Source: Dyella sp. BiH032
GTDB lineage: Bacteria > Pseudomonadota > Gammaproteobacteria > Xanthomonadales > Rhodanobacteraceae
Reading direction: 5' to 3'
DNA: 64,000 nucleotides
NCBI RefSeq assembly: GCF_031954525.1
Contig: NZ_CP134867.1
Span: forward strand, 2,728,001 to 2,792,000
This document shows, piece after piece, positions 38,125-47,301 of the stretch (position 1 is the stretch's first letter; every line of letters begins with the position of its first letter). Made by a program: the position numbers and the translations under genes. The notes under the pieces were generated by a model. That model searched no databases. It was not told the origin of the DNA and worked only from the letters and a program-made list of their open reading frames with translations.

Positions 38125-39425
38125 CCGCATTCGGGCGGCGGTACAGCCGGCAGGTACGGATCGGTCACGTCGCCGTCGGCGGCGACGCGCCGGTGCGGGT
38201 GCAAGCCATGACCAACACGGACACGGCCGATGCCAGGGCCACCGCCGAGCAGGTCGCCGCCCTCGCGCTGGCCGGCGCGGAGCTGGTACGTATCACGGTC
38301 AACGACGACGATGCCGCCGCTCAGGTCGCCGCGATCCGTGACGAACTCGACCGGCGCGACATCGCCGTGCCGCTGGTCGGCGACTTCCACTTCAATGGCC
38401 ACCGTCTTCTGGCCAAACACCCATCCTGTGCCGAGGCACTGGCGAAGTACCGCATCAACCCCGGCAACGTCGGGCGCGGCAGCAAGCGCGATGAGAACTT
38501 CGCCTTCATGATCGAAACCGCTTGCCGCTACGGCAAGCCGGTGCGCATCGGGGTGAACTGGGGCAGCCTCGACCAGGCCCTGCTGGCTAGGCTGATGGAC
38601 GACAACGCCCGGCTCGCGCAGCCCGCCGATGCCGCCATCGTGATGCGCGAAGCGCTGGTCGCCTCGGCCCTGGACAGCGCCGCGCGCGCGCTTGAACTGG
38701 GCCTGCCCGCCGACCGCATCGTGCTCTCGGCCAAGGTCAGCAAGGTGCCTGACCTGGTGGCGGTGTACAGCACGCTCGCCGCGCGTTGCGACTACCCGCT
38801 GCACCTGGGGCTCACCGAGGCGGGCATGGGTCTGAAAGGCATCGTTGCTTCGTCCGTCGCGCTGGGCGGCCTGCTGCAGCGAGGCATCGGCGACACCATC
38901 CGCGTCTCGCTGACGCCCGAGCCCGGCGGCGACCGCACCCGCGAAGTCCAGGTCGCCCAGCAGATCCTGCAGAGCCTAGGCCTGCGCAGCTTCATGCCGA
39001 CGGTGACCTCGTGCCCCGGTTGCGGACGCACCACCAGTACGGTGTTCCAGGAACTCGCCGCGCGCATCGAAGCCCATCTGCAGACGCACCGGCACGCCTG
39101 GCGCACGCGCTATCCAGGCTCCGAAACCCTCCACGTCGCCGTCATGGGTTGCGTGGTGAACGGTCCCGGCGAAAGTCGCCTGGCCCCAATCGGCATCTCT
39201 CTGCCCGGCTCCGGCGAACGTCCCGTAGCGCCGGTCTACATCGACGGGAAGCACGCTACCACGCTTCACGGCGACACCATCGCCGACGATTTCATGCATT
39301 TGATCGAAGACTACGTGGCCGCGCGCTACGGCAGCGACGCACAGGCGCGGCAACGGCTGGAAAACAGCCTGGCGCGCAAGGAAGGCGGCACGCACGCCGG
39401 CGCGGCAGCCCACGCCATGGAATGA
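38121..39425 (+). CDS. ispG: 4-hydroxy-3-methylbut-2-en-1-yl diphosphate synthase
   Basis: A 434-residue [4Fe-4S] enzyme converting MEcPP to HMBPP. The N-terminal TIM-barrel has [18 protein letters not shown] and [17 protein letters not shown]. The C-terminal cluster site is [17 protein letters not shown] and [17 protein letters not shown]. It overlaps the ispH stop by ATGA, and FPR follows 7 bp after it. Both this enzyme and IspH need reduced ferredoxin or flavodoxin, which fits the reductase gene next door. Confidence 0.95.
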   Translation: MTAFGRRYSRQVRIGHVAVGGDAPVRVQAMTNTDTADARATAEQVAALALAGAELVRITVNDDDAAAQVAAIRDELDRRDIAVPLVGDFHFNGHRLLAKHPSCAEALAKYRINPGNVGRGSKRDENFAFMIETACRYGKPVRIGVNWGSLDQALLARLMDDNARLAQPADAAIVMREALVASALDSAARALELGLPADRIVLSAKVSKVPDLVAVYSTLAARCDYPLHLGLTEAGMGLKGIVASSVALGGLLQRGIGDTIRVSLTPEPGGDRTREVQVAQQILQSLGLRSFMPTVTSCPGCGRTTSTVFQELAARIEAHLQTHRHAWRTRYPGSETLHVAVMGCVVNGPGESRLAPIGISLPGSGERPVAPVYIDGKHATTLHGDTIADDFMHLIEDYVAARYGSDAQARQRLENSLARKEGGTHAGAAAHAME

Positions 39426-39432
39426 ACAGCCT

Positions 39433-40212
39433 ATGCGCAACGGTAACCACTATCGCGAAACCGTGCTCAGCGTCCGCCATTGGACCGACCGCGTGTTCTC
39501 CTTCTCCACCACGCGACCCGATTCGCTGCGCTTCGAGAACGGCCAGTTCATCATGCTCGGCCTGCCCGGCGGGGAAGAGCGCCCCCTGATGCGGGCCTAC
39601 AGCTTCGCCAGCGCCAACTACGAGGACGCACTGGAGTTCCTCAGCATCAAGATGCCGCAGGGCAAACTCACTTCACGATTGCAGCGCATCCAGCCCGGCG
39701 ATGAGCTGCTGCTCAGCGATAAGCCGGTGGGCAGCCTGATCCTGCCCAACCTGCTGCCGGGCAAGCGCATCTACCTGCTCGGCACCGGTACCGGACTGGC
39801 GCCGTTTCTCAGCATCGCGAAGGACCCCGAGCTGTACGAGCGCTTCGAGCAGGTGATCCTGGTGCATGGCGTGCGGCACCGCGCCGATCTGGTCTACGGC
39901 GACCTGTTCACGCGCGAACTACCGGAGCACGAGCTGCTCGGCGAGGCCGCGCGGCGGCAGCTGACCTACTACCCGACCGTCACGCGCGAACCCTTTCCGC
40001 AGCAAGGTCGCATCACCACGCTGATCGAGAGTGGCCAGCTATTTCGCGACCTCGATGTGCCGCCCATGGACCCTGCCGTCGATCGCGTCATGCTGTGCGG
40101 CAGCATGGCCATGCTCAACGACATGCGCCGTGTGCTCGGCGACCTCGGGTTGCGCGAAGGCTGCACCCGCGAAGCCGGTCATTTTCTGGTCGAACGCGCC
40201 TACGTGGAGTGA
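39433..40212 (+). CDS. fpr: Ferredoxin/flavodoxin-NADP(+) reductase
   Basis: A 259-residue flavoprotein of the bacterial FPR type. The FAD site is [20 protein letters not shown], the NADP fold is [19 protein letters not shown] near residue 113, and the end is FLVERAYVE, as in proteobacterial FPRs that end with an aromatic-acidic tail. It passes electrons from NADPH to a ferredoxin. Inside this operon it could serve IspG, IspH, the three Rieske oxygenases and the P450. No ferredoxin gene is in the cluster, so a chromosomal one must act as carrier. Confidence 0.9.
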   Translation: MRNGNHYRETVLSVRHWTDRVFSFSTTRPDSLRFENGQFIMLGLPGGEERPLMRAYSFASANYEDALEFLSIKMPQGKLTSRLQRIQPGDELLLSDKPVGSLILPNLLPGKRIYLLGTGTGLAPFLSIAKDPELYERFEQVILVHGVRHRADLVYGDLFTRELPEHELLGEAARRQLTYYPTVTREPFPQQGRITTLIESGQLFRDLDVPPMDPAVDRVMLCGSMAMLNDMRRVLGDLGLREGCTREAGHFLVERAYVE

Positions 40213-40216
40213 GCCC

Positions 40217-41416
40217 ATGCATCGCCTCGCCATCCTCGGTTCGACGGGTTCCGTTGGCACCAGCACGTTGGATGTCGTCGCCCGGCATCCGGACCGCTTC
40301 GAGATCGTCGCTCTCACCGCGCACCGTCGCATCGATCGCCTGTATGAGCAATGCGCGCGCTTCCGTCCGGCCTATGCCGTGGTCGGCGAAGCGCACGATG
40401 CCCTACGCCTGAACGCCACGCTGCGGCAGGCGGGGTTGCCGACGCGCGTCGCGTATGGCCAGGACGCGCTGTGCGACGTGGCGCGCTCGGCCGAATGCGA
40501 CACCGTGGTCGCCGCCATCGTCGGTGCGGCCGGCCTGCGCCCATCGCTTGCCGCCGCGCGCGCCGGCAAGCGCATCCTGCTGGCGAACAAGGAGGCCCTG
40601 GTGATGTCGGGTGCGCTGTTCATGCGCGCCGTGGCCGAGCATCAGGCCACCCTGCTGCCGGTGGACAGCGAACACAACGCGATCTTCCAGTGCCTGGATC
40701 AGGCGCGCGGCGGCCAGGGCGTGGAGCGGCTGATTCTCACCGCCTCCGGCGGCCCCTTCCTGCGCCGCGCGCCGGATAGCCTGCACGAGGTCTCGCCCGA
40801 CGAGGCCTGCGCGCACCCGAACTGGAGCATGGGCCGCAAGATCTCAGTCGATTCGGCCACCATGATGAACAAGGGCCTGGAAGTGATCGAGGCGCACTGG
40901 CTGTTCGGCATGCCGCCCGAGCGCATCGACGTCGTGATCCATCCGCAGAGCGTGATCCACTCCATGGTGGCTTATGCCGATCAGTCCGTACTCGCGCAAC
41001 TCGGCGTGCCGGACATGCGCACACCCATCGCTCACGCCCTCGCCTACCCGGCGCGCATCGCCTCCGGCGTGACGCCGCTGGACCTTGCCAGACTGTCGGG
41101 GCTGACCTTCGAAACGCCGGATCCGGCACAGTTTCCCTGCCTTCGCCTGGCCCTGAACGTGCTGCGCGATGGCTGCCAGGCCAGTGTGGCGCTCAATGCC
41201 GCCAACGAAATCGCGGTCGAGGCCTTTCTCTACGGTGCGATCCGCTTCACCGCCATCGCCGAGGTCGTGGAGGACACGCTGCTGCGCTGGCCGATCGACC
41301 GGCACGGTGCCGACCTGGACGACATCCTCGCCGCCGACGCGCGAGCCCGCGCCCATGCGCGCCAATCGGTGCGCCGTCGCGGTGCACTTCGCCCGGCCGC
41401 CGCGGCCCTCTACTGA
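40217..41416 (+). CDS. dxr: 1-deoxy-D-xylulose 5-phosphate reductoisomerase
   Basis: A 399-residue NADPH enzyme making MEP from DXP. The nucleotide motif is [22 protein letters not shown] at the N-terminus (first 20 residues shown in part), then [25 protein letters not shown] and the metal/substrate motif [20 protein letters not shown]. Length is typical (about 395). The ATG at 40217 lies 4 bp after the fpr stop. Ends in a short Arg/Ala-rich tail. It is probably a second copy dedicated to secondary metabolism. Confidence 0.95.
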   Translation: MHRLAILGSTGSVGTSTLDVVARHPDRFEIVALTAHRRIDRLYEQCARFRPAYAVVGEAHDALRLNATLRQAGLPTRVAYGQDALCDVARSAECDTVVAAIVGAAGLRPSLAAARAGKRILLANKEALVMSGALFMRAVAEHQATLLPVDSEHNAIFQCLDQARGGQGVERLILTASGGPFLRRAPDSLHEVSPDEACAHPNWSMGRKISVDSATMMNKGLEVIEAHWLFGMPPERIDVVIHPQSVIHSMVAYADQSVLAQLGVPDMRTPIAHALAYPARIASGVTPLDLARLSGLTFETPDPAQFPCLRLALNVLRDGCQASVALNAANEIAVEAFLYGAIRFTAIAEVVEDTLLRWPIDRHGADLDDILAADARARAHARQSVRRRGALRPAAAALY

Positions 41417-41433
41417 ACAGGACGCCATTCATC

Positions 41434-42381
41434 ATGTACGCAGCCCCTGCCTCGCCCAGCGCCGCCCTTTCGCCGCAACCGTTGTCGCCACCAGCGCCAC
41501 CGCTCGATGCCTGGATGCGCGAGATAGCGACACGCACCGAGCATGCCCTCGACCGGTTCCTCCCCGCCGCATCCGCGGCCCCCACCTTGCTGCACGAGGC
41601 GATGCGCTACGCCACGCTGGCCGGCGGCAAACGGATGCGCGCGTTGCTGTGCCATGCCGCGGGCGCGGTGGTCGATGCCGATCCTGCCGCGCTCGATGCC
41701 GCCGCCGCCGCGATCGAAATGATCCATGCCTATTCGCTGGTGCATGACGATCTGCCTGCGATGGACAACGACGCCCTGCGTCGCGGCAAGCCTACCGTGC
41801 ACATCAAGTACGGCGACGCGAATGCGATCCTGGTCGGCGATGGCTTGCAGGCCCTTGCTTTCGAGACCGCATGCAAGGCTCCGCTGCCTCCGGCGCAATG
41901 CATTGCTCTGGTGCGCGAGCTGGCGGCAGCCAGCGGTTCGCTGGGCATGGTCGGCGGCCAATGCATCGACCTGACCAGCACCGGCCTGCGCCTGTCGCTC
42001 GACGAGCTCGAACGCATGCACCGCATGAAAACCGGCGCGCTGTTCCGCGCCGCCGTATTGATGGGCGCGCATTGCGGTGCGCCGCCGGTAGCGCTACAGG
42101 TCATCGAGGCGCTGGAGCGCTATCAACAGGCGATCGGCCTGGCCTTCCAGGTCGTGGACGACATCCTGGACGTGACCGCCGATGCGGCCACGCTGGGCAA
42201 GACCGCCGGCAAGGACATGCAGGCAAACAAACCTACCTATGTGTCGGTCCTCGGGCTGAGCGCCTCGCGCAAACTCGCCATCGATCTGCGCGAGCAGGCA
42301 CGGACTGCCCTGGCCCCACTCGGCGACCGGGCCGTTCGGCTGAGCGCCTTGGCCGACCTGGTCGTAGAGCGTGCCTACTGA
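41434..42381 (+). CDS. Short-chain polyprenyl diphosphate synthase (FPP synthase-like)
   Basis: A 315-residue trans-prenyltransferase. The first aspartate-rich motif is VHDDLPAMDNDALRRGKPT and the second FQVVDDILDVTADAATLGK, with LAGGKRMRALL before them. A tyrosine sits five residues before the first motif (HAYSLVHDD), as in IspA-type farnesyl diphosphate synthases; GGPP synthases of this group usually have a smaller residue there. So C15 FPP is the likely product, with GGPP not excluded. It supplies the terpene synthases. An Ala/Pro-rich N-terminal stretch of about 25 residues is unusual. Confidence 0.85.
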   Translation: MYAAPASPSAALSPQPLSPPAPPLDAWMREIATRTEHALDRFLPAASAAPTLLHEAMRYATLAGGKRMRALLCHAAGAVVDADPAALDAAAAAIEMIHAYSLVHDDLPAMDNDALRRGKPTVHIKYGDANAILVGDGLQALAFETACKAPLPPAQCIALVRELAAASGSLGMVGGQCIDLTSTGLRLSLDELERMHRMKTGALFRAAVLMGAHCGAPPVALQVIEALERYQQAIGLAFQVVDDILDVTADAATLGKTAGKDMQANKPTYVSVLGLSASRKLAIDLREQARTALAPLGDRAVRLSALADLVVERAY

Positions 42382-42392
42382 AGGGGCAGTGC

Positions 42393-43451
42393 TTGAATAC
42401 CCGATCCGATGAGCTGACCAAGGCGCAGCAGGCACCGAGATGGGGCGCGCCTTTCCTGGCGGGCGCCAACCGACCCATCGTTCTCCCTGCGCTCTCCGTG
42501 CCATTTCCTGTCCGGAAGAATCCGCATCATGCGACGGTACGCGATCGCACCCGCGATTGGCTGGTTGCCAGCAGGCTTATTGACGACCCGCAGCGCCTGG
42601 AGCGCATGGACGATGCCGATTTCACCGGGTTGAGCGCGCGCGCCTTTCCGGACGCCTGCGCCGAGGATCTGTTTCTTCTGGACACCTTTTATCTCGCCTA
42701 TTTCATCTTCGATGATCAATTTGATGAGGCGGCCGGAGGTCATGCACAAGTCCGGTACAAGGTGCAGGCTGCGCTGCGGTTGATGCGGCTCCAGTCGGCC
42801 GATAGCGGCGATGCACATGGTGCGGCCGAATGGGTGTTGCGCCAATCCTGGGACGCGCTGCGTCAGCAGATGCCGATCTCTTGGCAGAGGCGGTTTCTCA
42901 AGCACCTGGCGGCCTACCTCCGATCATTGCTGCGAAGCCCTCAGTCACCGGTTGATCTGGTCGCCTATCTTCAGACGCGCCGCGACAATGGCGGCCTCGA
43001 GACCTCATTCGACTGCATTGAACTGGCCAACCGGATCGTGGTTCCAGAGCGCTTTCATGCGTCCTATCTGGACCGCCTATTGCGGCAAGCCGCCAATGAT
43101 GCGGCCTGCCTGTTCAACGACATTTACTCCTATGACAAGGAGCGGCGCTGCGGAAAGACCGACAACGCGGTAGCCATCTGCGCGCAACTGCTCAACGAGG
43201 ACCCCGCATGCGCGATGCAGTTCGTGGGCAATCTCGCCATGACACGGGTAGATAGTTTCTGCCAGGCCAAGGCCCATCTTCCGGACGCCCTCAAAACCGG
43301 CCGTTACACCCATGTCGAGCAGACTGCCATCCTGCGCTATGTAAATGGCCTTGAGTGCTGGATGAGTGGATTGCTTGACTGGTCGAGGCTATCGCCCAGA
43401 TATCGCGAAAGCCCTGACGGACGCGGACTGGGATCGAACACCACTGATTGA
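42393..43451 (+). CDS. Class I terpene synthase (plus-arm, canonical motifs)
   Basis: A 352-residue terpene cyclase. Both metal-binding motifs are intact: FIFDDQFDEAAGG (DDxxD) and LFNDIYSYDKERR (NSE). The N-terminal SVPFPVRKNPHHATVRDRTR-like block matches bacterial terpene synthases. There is no ATG at the right place: a TTG at 42393 with AAGGGG six bases upstream and 11 bp after the prenyltransferase stop is the best start. GTG at 42498 is an alternative but would cut the conserved start. It is the cyclase in this cluster most certain to be active on a prenyl diphosphate. Confidence 0.85.
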   Translation: MNTRSDELTKAQQAPRWGAPFLAGANRPIVLPALSVPFPVRKNPHHATVRDRTRDWLVASRLIDDPQRLERMDDADFTGLSARAFPDACAEDLFLLDTFYLAYFIFDDQFDEAAGGHAQVRYKVQAALRLMRLQSADSGDAHGAAEWVLRQSWDALRQQMPISWQRRFLKHLAAYLRSLLRSPQSPVDLVAYLQTRRDNGGLETSFDCIELANRIVVPERFHASYLDRLLRQAANDAACLFNDIYSYDKERRCGKTDNAVAICAQLLNEDPACAMQFVGNLAMTRVDSFCQAKAHLPDALKTGRYTHVEQTAILRYVNGLECWMSGLLDWSRLSPRYRESPDGRGLGSNTTD

Positions 43452-43515
43452 CCGATCAGCGGTCATTCTCCGCCGCAAATCTGGCCATACACCGAGACCA
43501 TCGAGAAGACATGCG

Positions 43516-44625
43516 ATGAAGCCACCGACCCGTACCACGGCGAATGCGCATGGCGCGCGCATCGGCACACTATCGCCCTTCCCTGACGGCTGGTTCGCCG
43601 CGGCGTTCAGCAGCGAGCTCAAGCCCGGCGCGGTACGCACCATCCGCTTCATGGGTGGCGAGCGCGTGCTATACCGCACGCGTTCCGGACGCGCCTGCAT
43701 GGTGGAGCCGCATTGCCCGCACCTGGGTGCGCACCTCGGCCACGGCGGCCAGGTGGACGGCGATCTGCTCGTTTGCCCGTTCCACAGCTTCCGCTATGCC
43801 ACGGATGGCCATTGCGTGAGCCATGGGCCGCAATCGGGGCCGGGCAGAATCCGGACACGCACCTGGCCGCTGCGCGAGCTTCACGGCGTGATCCATGCCT
43901 GGCATGGCGCGGGCGGCGGCGAGCCCGCGTGGCCACTACCCGAAGCTGATCTGGAAGGATTTTCCGCGGCGCGCGAGACCTCGCTGGACGTGCGCGGCCA
44001 CATCCAGAATTTCACCGAGAACACCATCGACCAGGGGCATTACGCACCCATCCATGCGCTCACCGATTTCAGGCTCGATCCGCCACCGCGCTTCGACGGC
44101 CACCGCATGGCGGTCGACCTGGCGGCCCGCTGGCGCGGACTGCCCTTCCGCATGCATCTGGACATCCATGGGCTGGGCTATTGCCACCTGACCAGCGAGC
44201 TACCGCAGCTGGGTGCACGGATCGCGGCCCTGGTGCTGCCCACGCCGACCGGCGAGGAAACCTGGGTATTGCGGCACGCGCAGCGTCTGCGCATCCCCGC
44301 TTTCTCCAGGCTGCCGGCACCCCTGCGCGATGCGTTCTATGTGCCGCTCACCTGGTACATCGACCGCTGGCTGAAGACGCAACTCACGCTGGATACGCGT
44401 ATATGGAATTACCGCCGCTATCCGGAGCATCCGCGGCTGGTACAAAGCGACGGGCCGATCATGGCGTACCGGCGCTGGGCCGCGCAGTTCTATCCCGCCG
44501 GCGAGAGTGCGCCCGCCGACATGCGCCAGGCCGATACCGAACGCCGGCCGGCGAATGAAATCGCCCGGTCACATGTCCGCGCTGACGCGCTCTATTCCTC
44601 CTCTCCGCTGAGCGATCCGTCATGA
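43516..44625 (+). CDS. Rieske non-haem iron oxygenase (terpene cluster, Rieske C)
   Basis: A 369-residue oxygenase homologous to the two in the minus arm. The Rieske motifs are CPHLGAHLG and CPFHSFRY (about residues 72-97), and the catalytic iron triad is in ENTIDQGHYAPIH near residue 178. It shares the FPDGWFAAAFSSELKPGAV signature of Neverland-like oxygenases. It follows the canonical terpene synthase and its stop overlaps the next terpene synthase (ATGA). The C-terminal 35 residues beyond the conserved AQFYP motif are extra. The start ATG at 43516 follows a GAGAAG sequence. Confidence 0.87.
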   Translation: MKPPTRTTANAHGARIGTLSPFPDGWFAAAFSSELKPGAVRTIRFMGGERVLYRTRSGRACMVEPHCPHLGAHLGHGGQVDGDLLVCPFHSFRYATDGHCVSHGPQSGPGRIRTRTWPLRELHGVIHAWHGAGGGEPAWPLPEADLEGFSAARETSLDVRGHIQNFTENTIDQGHYAPIHALTDFRLDPPPRFDGHRMAVDLAARWRGLPFRMHLDIHGLGYCHLTSELPQLGARIAALVLPTPTGEETWVLRHAQRLRIPAFSRLPAPLRDAFYVPLTWYIDRWLKTQLTLDTRIWNYRRYPEHPRLVQSDGPIMAYRRWAAQFYPAGESAPADMRQADTERRPANEIARSHVRADALYSSSPLSDPS

Positions 44626-45692
44626 CCGATCATCTCCATGCCTATGGCGGACCAGGCATCCATGTTCCGCCCGAGTTGTCGATTCCGCTCGTCGAAACCG
44701 CTTTCCGGCGCTGCCGGCACCCCGGCTGGGCAGATCTGCGCCGGCATTCGCACGCCTGGCTGCTGCAGCAGCGGCTCATGCCGGTCGACGTCGCGCGGCG
44801 ACACATCCATGGCCTTCACTACACCGACCTGATCGCCGGCTATTACGTCGGCGCGTCCACCGCAGCCCTGGAAGCCATCTCCGATTTCAGCGTCTGGTTC
44901 TTCGCCTGGGACGATTTTCATGGCCGCTGTGCGATCTTGCATCGCCACCGCGCCTGGGCGCGGCTGCGCGACGTCCTGCATGCAGCGCTAGACGCTCCGC
45001 AGCGCTATCTCGACCATGCCGAGCCGCTGGTCGCTGGCATGGCCGATTGGATGCACCGCTTCACGCATCTGTTGACTCCGTCGTGGGCTGCGCGTTTCGG
45101 GCGGCATTTCCATCAGATCATCGAAGGCTACGAGCAGGAATACGGCCAGCGCGTCGCTGGCCGGATGCCGGCCCTGGACGCCTATGTCGCACTACGTCGC
45201 CTTACTTTCGGCTACGACGTATGGCTCGACTGCCTGGAGCTGGCCGCCGGGCAAACGCTTCCGCCGGAACTGCTGGCCTGGGATGAATACCGCCGCGCCG
45301 GCTTGGCAAGCCAGGAATTCTCCGGCTGGTACAACGACCTCTGTTCGCTGCCCAAGGAAGCGGCGGCGGGTGAAATCCATAATCTCGGCATGTGCCTCAT
45401 GCATCAATACGGCCTTTCCCTGCCGCAAGCGGTCGCGGAAACGCGCCGGCGCATCGAGACGCGGGTGCAGGACTTCCTGCAGGCCGAGGCGCAGCTGCTG
45501 CGCCGCCTCGACGCCGCCACCCTGCCGACGGAGATCGACCGCACCGCGCGGCACTGCGTATTCAACATGCGCAACTGGACTTCCTCCGTGTACTGGTTCC
45601 ACCACGAGTCGACCCGCTACCGTGTGGCGGACTGGCAGGACGGTGCGCGCCCACCCTATGTCACCGACGCACAGGAGACGCGCGTGCCATGA
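44622..45692 (+). CDS. Class I terpene synthase (plus-arm, second)
   Basis: A 356-residue terpene cyclase. The first motif is FFAWDDFHGRC, where the usual third acidic residue is Gly. The NSE motif YNDLCSLPKEAAAGEIHNLG is complete, and the C-terminal VYWFHHESTRY matches the family's RY pair. It overlaps the Rieske C stop (ATGA) and the P450 start overlaps its own stop, so cyclase and P450 are translationally coupled. That coupling suggests the P450 oxidises this enzyme's product. Confidence 0.87.
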   Translation: MTDHLHAYGGPGIHVPPELSIPLVETAFRRCRHPGWADLRRHSHAWLLQQRLMPVDVARRHIHGLHYTDLIAGYYVGASTAALEAISDFSVWFFAWDDFHGRCAILHRHRAWARLRDVLHAALDAPQRYLDHAEPLVAGMADWMHRFTHLLTPSWAARFGRHFHQIIEGYEQEYGQRVAGRMPALDAYVALRRLTFGYDVWLDCLELAAGQTLPPELLAWDEYRRAGLASQEFSGWYNDLCSLPKEAAAGEIHNLGMCLMHQYGLSLPQAVAETRRRIETRVQDFLQAEAQLLRRLDAATLPTEIDRTARHCVFNMRNWTSSVYWFHHESTRYRVADWQDGARPPYVTDAQETRVP

Positions 45693-47035
45693 ATGCCATC
45701 GCCATGACGGATAACGAGCCTCCTGTCGCCCATGGCGCCGTCCCGTTACTGGGCCATGTGCCGAAATTCGCCAGGGATCCGCTCGGTTTCCTGAGTGCGC
45801 TACGCGACGACGGCGAGCTGGTGCGGCTCAGGCTGGGGCCACGTCCTGCCTATGCGGCATGTTCGCCCGCGCTGCTTGGCGAGCTGCTCAGTAGTGACCC
45901 GGAGACATTCATCGTCGGCGGCCCCATGTGGGATGCGCTGAAGGCGTTGCTCGGCGAAGGCGTTGCCACCAGCAATGGCGCACTGCACCGGCGCCAGCGC
46001 CGAATGATCCAGCCTGCCTTCCGGCGCGAGCAGGTCGCCCGTTATGCCCCGGCCATGCACGAAGAGGCCGAGGCCATGGCCGCTGGTTGGCAAGACGGCA
46101 AACCCGTCGACATCACCGGCGCCACTTTCGACCTGAGCGTCCGCGTCGTCGCCCGCACGCTTCTTCGGACCGACGCGCTCGCCGAATCCGCTGAGCTCGG
46201 GAGCGCCCTGCGTACATTGTTTCGAGGCATGTACCGACAGATGCTGTTGTCGCCGCTGCCGTTACCCCGTCGGCTTACCCGCGGCAACCGCGCCTTCCGC
46301 CAGGCATTGGCGTCCCTGCACGGCATCGTTGACCAGGTAATCGCGCAGCGACGCGCCGATGCCGCTGGCGACGACTTGGTAGCCACGCTGTTGGCCGCGC
46401 GCGACGAGGCTACCGGCCAGCCACTGGATCACCAGGAAATTCACGATCATGTGATTTCCCTGCTGGTCGGTGGCACCGACTCCGTCGCGGCCACCATGGC
46501 CTGGCTGCTGCTGCACCTGGCGCAGCATGCGGACGTGCAACAGCGTATTCATGACGAACTCTGCGCTGCGCGGAGTACCGGGCCGCTGGACGCCACCCGG
46601 CTGCGCGAGCTGCCTTATCTGCGCAATGTCGTTACCGAATCGATGCGTATCCAGCCGGCCGTGTGGCTGTTCACGCGGCGCGCGAGCAGGGCTGTCGTGC
46701 TCGGTGGATATCGTATCGAGGCGGGCGCTGATGTGTTCTATAGCCCCTACGCCATGCAGCGCGATCCTCGCTCGTTCGACGACCCGCTGTGCTTCGATCC
46801 GGACCGTTGGGCGCCGGAACGAGCCGCGCGCATTCCACGTTTTGCGATGGAACCCTTCAGTGCCGGCGACCGCCGCTGCCCTGGCGACCACTTCAGCCTG
46901 ACGGAACTGGCCTTGATGGCTATAGCGGTAGTGTCGCGCTGGCGGTTGAGTCCCTCGGAAGTCGACGAGCACATGCGCTTAGGGGTGACGCTTCGCCCAA
47001 GGCTGTTGTTGTTGCGACCGGAAGCGCGCAGATAA
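45689..47035 (+). CDS. Cytochrome P450 (terpene cluster)
   Basis: A 448-residue soluble bacterial P450. The oxygen-activation helix is LLVGGTDSVAATMAWLLL, the ExxR motif is VTESMRIQPAVW, and the haem-cysteine loop is MEPFSAGDRRCPGDHF. No membrane anchor is visible. The general form resembles P450s paired with sesquiterpene synthases in bacteria, but the exact family cannot be set by eye. It needs a ferredoxin and reductase; FPR is in the same operon. The start at 45689 overlaps the terpene synthase stop. It is the last gene of the plus arm. Confidence 0.9.
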   Translation: MNAIAMTDNEPPVAHGAVPLLGHVPKFARDPLGFLSALRDDGELVRLRLGPRPAYAACSPALLGELLSSDPETFIVGGPMWDALKALLGEGVATSNGALHRRQRRMIQPAFRREQVARYAPAMHEEAEAMAAGWQDGKPVDITGATFDLSVRVVARTLLRTDALAESAELGSALRTLFRGMYRQMLLSPLPLPRRLTRGNRAFRQALASLHGIVDQVIAQRRADAAGDDLVATLLAARDEATGQPLDHQEIHDHVISLLVGGTDSVAATMAWLLLHLAQHADVQQRIHDELCAARSTGPLDATRLRELPYLRNVVTESMRIQPAVWLFTRRASRAVVLGGYRIEAGADVFYSPYAMQRDPRSFDDPLCFDPDRWAPERAARIPRFAMEPFSAGDRRCPGDHFSLTELALMAIAVVSRWRLSPSEVDEHMRLGVTLRPRLLLLRPEARR

Positions 47036-47126
47036 TTAAAAAGAGTTGGCACATACGCTCGTGTCGCCTTGCGCGCGGCCGAATGCCCGGTTTCTAACAT
47101 GGAAAGCCGTCGGATCCGCCGCCCTG

Positions 47127-47144
47127 CCCGGCCGGCCGGCCGGG
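47127..47144. terminator. GC palindrome after the terpene cluster
   Basis: CCCGGCCGGCCGGCCGGG is a perfect 18-bp palindrome about 90 bp after the P450 stop, between it and the convergent autotransporter gene. It may act as a terminator; no T tract follows. The rest of the 266-bp gap shows no gene. Confidence 0.4.
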
Positions 47145-47301
47145 TAAATTCGCTGTCCACCTGCACGATCTGTGCGACTGACCTGGCTCGTCAGCGGAGT
47201 GCCGGCATTGCCTGCACTCTCCGCGCTGCGGCTGAAAATCTTTAATGGCACGTCACAAGCTACGTGGCGCCTGTCAAAAGCCCGCTTTCAGCTCTCATCT
47301 T

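Noticed and set aside
29323..47035. Gibberellin biosynthesis operon
   Set aside because: There is no CPS/KS diterpene cyclase pair, no set of CYP112/114/117-type P450s and no cluster ferredoxin; the prenyltransferase also looks FPP-type.
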